Assembly (NCBI RefSeq): GCF_049243985.1
Contig: NC_135375.1
Span: 52,030,174 to 52,094,173, forward strand
From: Paroedura picta
Taxonomy: Eukaryota; Chordata; Lepidosauria; Squamata; Gekkonidae
DNA: 64,000 nt
Direction: 5' to 3'
Shown: positions 61,001 through 64,000 of the stretch, one piece after another
How the letters are laid out: every line of letters starts with the position of its first letter
Position numbering within the stretch: the stretch's first letter is position 1
Notes under the pieces: model-generated
What the model saw: only the letters and a program-made list of their open reading frames with translations
What the model was told of the DNA's origin: nothing
Database searches by the model: none
Position numbers and translations under genes: made by a program

Positions 61001-61678
61001 ACCACTGCTTCGCAACTAACAGCAGGCTACTCAGAAGATTTAAAATGTTTAAGCTTATTTTTATTTTTGTATGGGCTACCATTTAATCGACCACTAAAAG
61101 TTGAGTTTAAGGCCTTAAGAAAAATAAGCATTTTATTTTTGGGTTATTACAAATTAAAACTGATTGGAGTGTTTACCAGGTGTTAGATGATTGGCTTGTG
61201 TTAGGTACCATAAATGCTGCACTACCTGGAAACAGTAAAAGTCAAAGACAGCATGAGCCCTAACTTTAACCTCAATCTGGTTGTTTTACAGACTACATAT
61301 TGCTTAATTTTTCTGTATATTTTTCATTGTTGCATTGCATGCTGTAACCGTACCATAGATTGTGTGTAAACTTTTTGCCTCTGTCTGTTTAAATACTTGA
61401 AGTAATCCATTCCATTTCAACTCAAATACCATGTTTTTTCTAATCAGTGTTGGTGTAGATAACGTTTTGGAATGGGTATCAAAATAGTGCTATATAATTG
61501 TAATTGTAATGGATGTCAACTTAACAGTATATTTTTCTTCTGTATACAGGCTGGTTTAGCAGGAGCTCCAGCCCGGGCTGTGTCAGCTGTAAAGAATATG
61601 AATCTTCCAGAGATCCCAAGAAATATTAATATTGGTGACATCAGTATAAAAGTGCCAAACCTTCCCTCTTTTAAATAA
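33974..61678 (+). CDS. AP3S1: AP-3 complex subunit sigma-1 (sigma-3A adaptin), six coding exons
   Basis: This is the small subunit of the AP-3 adaptor, which sorts cargo from endosomes to lysosomes and lysosome-related organelles. Coding exons are 33974-34042, 36654-36745, 38051-38162, 45015-45086, 47106-47213 and 61550-61678, together 582 nt or 193 aa plus stop, the same length as human. Residues 1 to about 145 form the longin-fold adaptor small-chain domain: MIKAILIFNNHGKPRLSKFY, CNFLEGG, KLIYRHYATLYFVFCVD, LDLIQVFVETLDKCFENVCE. The remainder is the sigma-3 C-terminal extension (NLPEIPRNINIGDISIKVPN). All junctions are GT-AG and in phase. The C-terminus PSFK and NMNLPEI identify paralogue S1 rather than AP3S2. 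Residue 22 is Arg (FYQRYSED), where I recall Pro in human AP3S1; AP3S2 also has FYQR. The start has G at -3. Confidence 0.97.
34043..36653. other. AP3S1 intron 1
   Basis: It starts in the CpG island. A repeat fragment of the GGCATCTTTAAGATCAACAA family is at about 34545-34640 and a reverse CR1 3' end at 35254-35602. Between these the sequence is unrecognised. Confidence 0.5.
35254..35602 (-). repeat. CR1 LINE 3' end, reverse
   Basis: AGAATCATAGAGTTGGAAGG, CATCTAGTCCAACCCCCTGC and TCCTCCAAGTGACAACC mirror the forward copy at 4078-4568. The minus frame at 35333-35569 is the matching LINE ORF2 end. Confidence 0.88.
36654..36745 (+). CDS. AP3S1: AP3S1 coding exon 2
   Basis: This 92-bp exon encodes SEDTQQQIIRETFHLVSKRD then ENVCNFLEGG plus two bases of a Leu codon. 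The acceptor is TCTCTAG|AGT and the donor CTT|GTAAGT. Confidence 0.96.
36746..38050. other. AP3S1 intron 2
   Basis: A diverged reverse SINE lies at about 37500-37655 (CCATTTCATCCTCACAACAG, AGGTCACCCAGTGGGTGAGT). No other feature was recognised. Confidence 0.45.
38051..38162 (+). CDS. AP3S1: AP3S1 coding exon 3
   Basis: This 112-bp exon encodes LIGGSDNKLIYRHYATLYFV through LGILDLIQ. The acceptor is TTTTAG|ATT and the donor CAA|GTAAGT. Confidence 0.96.
38163..40670. other. AP3S1 intron 3, left part
   Basis: L2-like tails occur at about 38527-38575 (AATCGCCCAGAGCCTTATGG) and 40450-40520 (GTGACCCGCCATGAGCC, then AAATAAATAAATAAA). The GC-richer stretch at 39100-39480 gives frames without known domains. 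Confidence 0.45.
40678..41030 (-). repeat. Two reverse CR1 3'-end fragments
   Basis: AGAATCATGGAGTTGGAAGG begins the first at 40678, and AGAATCAGAGTTGGAAGGGG begins the second at about 40950. Each continues with a GTCCTGC or CAGGATCAGG type motif. Confidence 0.7.
42018..42212 (+). repeat. 5S rRNA-derived SINE
   Basis: AAATCTCAGAAGCTAAGCAG with TTTGGATGCGAGATCACC resembles the internal control region of 5S rRNA. It is followed by a body with GAGGCAGGCAGTGGGAAACC. Confidence 0.75.
42560..44110 (-). repeat. Old LINE (CR1-like) region, reverse, with an inserted repeat
   Basis: Long reverse segments such as TTGGCTGCCCTCTTCTG, ATTACTTTACACTTGGCAAC, CAAGATCCTGCTTGAG and, further right, TTTGCCTGGGACAGAATTAG belong to one LINE type that I recall from squamates. 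A foreign repeat interrupts it at about 43395-43790. The minus frame at 43385-43798 is part of that insert. Confidence 0.5.
44111..45014. other. AP3S1 intron 3, right part
   Basis: AT-rich unique sequence leading to exon 4. No feature was recognised. Confidence 0.45.
45015..45086 (+). CDS. AP3S1: AP3S1 coding exon 4
   Basis: This 72-bp exon encodes VFVETLDKCFENVCELDLIF and HVDK. The acceptor is CCACAG|GTA and the donor AAG|GTACTG. Confidence 0.96.
45365..45580 (-). repeat. Reverse L2-like LINE tail
   Basis: TTTATTTATTTATTTATC and ATATACCGCCCTCTCCGG, then CTCAGGGCGGTTTACATAAC, are the reverse of the LINE tail found elsewhere here. It lies in AP3S1 intron 4. Confidence 0.65.
45581..47105. other. 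AP3S1 intron 4
   Basis: Unique sequence without recognised repeats or exons. Confidence 0.45.
47106..47213 (+). CDS. AP3S1: AP3S1 coding exon 5
   Basis: This 108-bp exon encodes VHNILAEMVMGGMVLETNMN through QNKLEKSE. The acceptor is TTTTAG|GTC and the donor GAG|GTAAGA. Confidence 0.96.
47988..48130 (+). repeat. 5S rRNA-derived SINE, second copy
   Basis: GATCTCTTCAGATCTCAGAA, GCTAAACGTAGTCAGCC and GAGGCAGGCGGTGGCAAACC follow the order of the copy at 42018. Confidence 0.75.
48921..49440. mobile_element. 520-bp long inverted repeat (foldback MITE)
   Basis: It begins TAAGCTTGTGCACTAAGGGC and ends GCCCTTAGTGCACAAGCTTA. The complementarity runs through most of both arms, for example GGCTTTGGCGCCCATTAAAG against TTTAATGGGTGCCAAAGCC and GAGGCTCTTCTCTGACTCC against GGAGTCAGAGAAGAGCCTCC. 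The outer 21 bp are perfect and the rest is interrupted. There is no coding capacity. Family unknown; TA at both ends allows a TA target. Confidence 0.8.
49441..53550. other. AP3S1 intron 5, left part
   Basis: This long AT-rich stretch shows no repeat family or exon that I can support. The small open frames lack domains. Confidence 0.45.
53551..53776. mobile_element. MITE with TA termini, copy 2 (CGTATAAGACGAC family)
   Basis: TACCGTATTTGCCGGCATAT at the left and GCCAGCAAATACCGTA at the right. The internal sequence is nearly identical to copy 1 at 211-433 except for a longer C run near 53708, which implies recent spread. It lies in AP3S1 intron 5. Confidence 0.8.
54943..55242 (+). repeat. 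Complete tRNA-derived SINE with target duplication
   Basis: The head AGCCTCTTGTGGCGCAGAGT and B box GAGTTCAATCC lead a body that ends in a TTTACC tandem tail. TAGAAGGTGAAA occurs immediately before and after the element, a clear target-site duplication. Confidence 0.88.
55655..56375 (-). repeat. Reverse CR1 3' end split by an L2-like tail
   Basis: CATAGAATCATAGACTCATA and GGCCATCTAGTCCA stop at about 55706 and resume with TCCAACTCCCTGCTCAAAGC at 55793. The insert is an L2-like tail (AACCGTCCTGAACCTTCGGG, then AATAAATAAATAA). A short TCCA occurs on both sides. Confidence 0.75.
56527..57049. mobile_element. hAT-like MITE copy 3 with internal GC-rich repeat block
   Basis: The ends CAGTGGTCCCCAACC and GGTTGGGGACCACTG are perfect inverted repeats. 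The 8-bp target duplication CTGTAAGG is perfect (56519-56526 and 57050-57057). From about 56570 to 56870 the interior is a degenerate tandem of GCCGCGCCCG and GCCGGCCGC units. Long Arg/Ala/Gly frames here are composition artefacts. Confidence 0.92.
57125..57412 (-). repeat. Complete tRNA-derived SINE, reverse, with target duplication
   Basis: It is the reverse complement of the copy at 54943-55242, with GGATTGAACTCCCAGCCTC as the reverse B box. AATAAATCAGTTA flanks it on both sides (before 57125 and from 57408). Confidence 0.88.
58265..60030 (+). repeat. L2/CR1-superfamily LINE remnant with reverse-transcriptase motif
   Basis: Around 58795-59190 the frame reads GVPG...FNIYYMHLLEQL and, beyond a MITE, HQYADDTQL (YADD box at 59167-59178). 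Downstream remnants include DYYNLLYTRLPM and the 3' tail TACTGCCCCAAGCCCCTTAT ahead of 60030. Stops and frame breaks are frequent. The MITE at 58891-59144 splits the segment just before the YADD box. It is not a host gene. Confidence 0.75.
58891..59144. mobile_element. hAT-like MITE inserted in the LINE
   Basis: The ends TAGGGTTGGGTGC and GCGCCCAACCCTA are part of a longer inverted repeat (GGCCATTCGCTCCCGACATA against its near complement). The 8-bp target duplication GTTTGGAC is perfect (58883-58890 and 59145-59152). There is no coding capacity. Confidence 0.92.
60843..60978. mobile_element. 136-bp near-perfect foldback hAT MITE
   Basis: Two 65-bp arms are complementary with three mismatches, around a 6-nt loop (CAAACA). 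The ends are CAGGGGTAGTCAACC and GGTTGACTACCCCTG. The 8-bp target duplication ATCTAGAG is perfect (60835-60842 and 60979-60986), typical of hAT. Confidence 0.95.
60987..61549. other. AP3S1 intron 5, last part before exon 6
   Basis: Unique AT-rich sequence with a short pyrimidine stretch just before the exon 6 acceptor. No feature was recognised. Confidence 0.45.
61550..61678 (+). CDS. AP3S1: AP3S1 coding exon 6
   Basis: This 129-bp coding part encodes AGLAGAPARAVSAVKNMNLP through KVPNLPSFK and a TAA stop. The acceptor is TATACAG|GCT. Confidence 0.96.
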   Translation, partial: AGLAGAPARAVSAVKNMNLPEIPRNINIGDISIKVPNLPSFK

Positions 61679-62080
61679 ATTGAGCACTCCAGGTAAAAAT
61701 GATGGGTAACTAGAAGTTGATCACAAATGCTTACCGGTCCATTTTGTGCATATTTTCAGTTGCTCCTTATTAATCCTTCATAAATTATGTGTTCTGCTTA
61801 GAGAATTTAATGGGATTGGATCCTTTATGCCTTGAAAGTAACATTCCTGTTTTCTTCTAAAGAAGCATGCAATATTTTGGAAGAGTGATTGGAAATAGTT
61901 CTTTACATTGAAAATGTGTTTCCTAAAGCCCCAGTTTTGTAATTATTGTAGTACGAATCATATTCTTTCTAGTTATGATTATTTAAAAACCTCAGTATGT
62001 CTATTGCATGGAATCATTGCACTGTAATTTATCTCCCTCTTTAAATAAAGTTGTAATAAACTGGACTACAGCATTTATTT
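61679..62080 (+). other. AP3S1: Probable AP3S1 3' UTR
   Basis: About 400 bp of AT-rich sequence without recognisable repeats follows the stop and ends just after two close poly(A) signals. The end is inferred from those signals. Confidence 0.65.
62044..62060 (+). terminator. AP3S1: AP3S1 polyadenylation signals (two AATAAA)
   Basis: Two canonical AATAAA hexamers lie at 62044-62049 and 62055-62060, about 370 nt past the stop codon. Cleavage would be expected near 62075. Confidence 0.7.
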
Positions 62081-62329
62081 GATACGTATATTTCCAGTTC
62101 TTTTGAAAAGCTAGTGGTCATGTTCTTACCCTAACCGAAGATGAGTATTCTGTGGTTTAAAAAAATTAAGCAAATTTTGATGAGAAGTTGATTCACCTTT
62201 TGAATGACGACCAATCAAATTCTTCCAAACTGTCTGCATCAATATGCTTTCTTACATAATACATTCCTCTTTCATCAGTCATGCAAAGAACAGTGCTTGG
62301 CAATAAGGCCCATCTGCGTGAGATTCTGC

Positions 62330-62647
62330 TGTACGCGCTCTGCGCGGCTGCCGGGGATTCCCTTTCCCGGCGGCCTGACGCAGCGAGAGGCATGAAGCGC
62401 CTCTCGCCGCGTCAGGGTGCCAGCAAGGGAGCAACTGCGAGCCGTGCTATGCGCGGCTCACAGTTGCTTCCTTGTCGGCAGGGCGGGAATCAGCCGGGCC
62501 AATCGGTAGGCACTTTGGTCTGTCTGGAAGAAGGGGCCAATCAGGCCCCTTCCTCATCACAGACAAAGCCCGCCCTAACTCCTCCCACCAAGCTCTTAGT
62601 GGATTATTTAGTCCGCGGCGCCCGTGGCGCCGCGGGCGTGTTAAGGA
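62330..62647 (-). mobile_element. Helitron copy 3, 5' part only
   Basis: On the minus strand it starts TCCTTAACACGCCCGCGGC at 62647. It runs through the same order of hairpins as copies 1 and 2 and loses similarity near 62330-62350. No CTAG-type 3' end with a hairpin was found at that side, so it appears to be truncated. It lies about 250 bp beyond the AP3S1 poly(A) signals. Confidence 0.75.
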
Positions 62648-62654
62648 TATATTA

Positions 62655-62800
62655 AGGAAACAGCATCCTGCCCTCCTCCAAGTGACAACCTTTCAAATAC
62701 TTAAAGAGGGCTATAATGTCCCCTCTCAACCTCCTTTTCTCCAGGCTGAATATGCCCAAGTCCCTCAACCTATCTTCATAGGGCTTGGTCCCTTGGACCA
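62655..62800 (-). repeat. CR1 LINE fragment, reverse
   Basis: GGAAACAGCATCCTGCCCTC, CTCCAAGTGACAACCTTTCA and ATCTTCATAGGGCTTGGTCC are the reverse of the middle of the CR1 copy at 4078. The terminal ATTCTATG tail is absent. Confidence 0.8.
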
Positions 62801-64000
62801 AGCAAAAACAAGTAAATTCATTTGAAAATGTTTTCTACCTGTGAAGAAAAAAGTTCAGTATACAGTACTGTATTTTGCAGGACCGTACAAGAAACAACTG
62901 GCTTTTTTGAAGTCAGAGAACTCAGCAAGCATGTCACTAAAAAGTTAAGTGGTTTCTAGTTCAGCAACTCATTTTAACACTTTGGAATGCAACTCACATT
63001 TTGGTTTGGTGCTTTAGAAAAACAAATCAGGTAAACCCATGAATTTTGATGTGGAAACATCTTACGCTGCATGCACAGCAAAGCTATGCAAAAGGAAGCT
63101 GCTACGGAAGTGGGGGGAGTGAAAGGGAACTCTTGTGAGGTTTGGGAGTGCACCGGAATTAGGGTAGCCAGCCGAGCACTGCACTGTCCTGAGCCTCCAG
63201 CCTCCTTTAGCCCATCCCCACCCAGGAGGTCGCTCTTACCTGACCAGGGCGCTCTTTGCAGGAGTGCCACCATCACCAGCAGCCACTGCACCGCCGCTCT
63301 GCTGCTCTACCTACCCAGGGAAAGAGACCAGCCCCTCCTGGTCCTGCAGCCAAGTGCCAGTGGATCATGCAGCTGCCTTGGTTCAGGTTGCTGAATATCT
63401 GGCTGATCCCAAAGCGGATGGGCTCACCATTGCTCTGGTAGGAGTGGTGCACCACTAAGTGATGTATAGACCCACTCTGAGGAGGGTGACATTGTCCCTG
63501 CCTTTGTGCCCTTTGCCTCCTCCCTTTTACAAAGGAGAGGGTTTAAAAAAATATGTGGAGCTTTGATGATCTCACTCCACTTTTTCCTGAAGAGGTAAAA
63601 AGGTAGCTAGAAGTGAAGAAAGGAGAGGCTGGGGAAGAGGTGGAGGATGAAAAAGCGCCCAGCAAGCTGAGGCTGACATGTTTTTCCATACACATCTTAC
63701 GCAAAAATCCAATTCTCACACAAAAACATTTAGATCAGACAGTCTTCACATTTAAGAGTAACCAGATGCTTGGCTCTTGTTTAGAATTCAACATCTAACA
63801 AATCACTATTTATTCAGATTTGTCTTTTGCACCAAGGTTCCCTCTCTTATGAAACTTTATGGAAGTCACAGGTTGAGGTGCTTTGGCCCATTTTAACACT
63901 GCAATCCCCAGCATATATAGAAAAAAGAGCAAAGCTAAATTGCATAGTGCCTCAGAAGGCAGGGAAGATCACACAGTGTTCTTGGCAAGCTATGTCAACT
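62801..64000. other. 3' flank of AP3S1
   Basis: I recognise no gene or repeat. In other vertebrates the next gene is LVRN (laeverin), but no aminopeptidase motif is visible. The GC-richer part at about 63100-63460 gives overlapping frames without domains. Confidence 0.4.

Noticed and set aside
62281-62655. 124-aa open frame downstream of AP3S1
   Set aside because: It lies in the GC-rich 5' part of Helitron copy 3 on the opposite strand, and similar hairpin-rich sequence occurs in the two other copies.
63071-63460. Possible first exon of the next gene (LVRN expected by synteny)
   Set aside because: No aminopeptidase motif, signal peptide or convincing splice donor in the right frame was seen.

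Overview
The window is nuclear DNA of a vertebrate, most likely a squamate reptile (lizard or gecko type). The evidence is three spliced vertebrate genes with GT-AG introns plus dense interspersed repeats: CR1 and L2-like LINE tails, tRNA- and 5S-derived SINEs, hAT-like MITEs and non-autonomous Helitrons. The squamate placement rests on my memory of these repeat families and was not checked by a search. Protein comparisons to human are also from memory.

Three protein-coding genes can be read exon by exon. CDO1 (cysteine dioxygenase, minus strand, five coding exons between 3272 and 22212, predicted 204 aa) fills the left third. ATG12 (ubiquitin-like autophagy conjugation protein, minus strand, four coding exons between 28029 and 33709, predicted 138 aa) lies upstream of it. 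AP3S1 (sigma-3A subunit of the AP-3 adaptor, plus strand, six coding exons between 33974 and 61678, predicted 193 aa) starts head-to-head with ATG12, with only 264 bp between the two start codons. This matches the conserved CDO1-ATG12-AP3S1 order of vertebrates. All three reading frames join cleanly across every splice site, so the genes look intact.

Layout: 1-2650 is repeat-rich flank; 2650-22400 is CDO1 with large introns; 22400-28000 is intergenic DNA and probable ATG12 3' UTR; 28029-33709 is ATG12; 33710-33973 is a CpG-rich bidirectional promoter; 33974-62080 is AP3S1, whose 14.3-kb intron 5 is a landing ground for transposons; 62080-64000 is 3' flank with a Helitron and a CR1 fragment.

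The most unusual content is transposon architecture. Three copies of a non-autonomous Helitron family lie at 7345-9187, 9798-10695 and about 62330-62647. Their 5' regions share a string of GC-rich hairpins with compensatory base-pair changes between copies, and the first copy carries a 1.4-kb minisatellite with a period of about 184 bp. Other notable items are several hAT-type MITEs with 8-bp target duplications (one holding about 300 bp of GC-rich degenerate repeat, one inserted in a LINE reverse-transcriptase region, one an almost perfect 136-bp foldback), a 520-bp long inverted repeat at 48921-49440, and a promoter-like CpG island inside CDO1 intron 1. I saw no CRISPR array, rRNA or functional tRNA gene.
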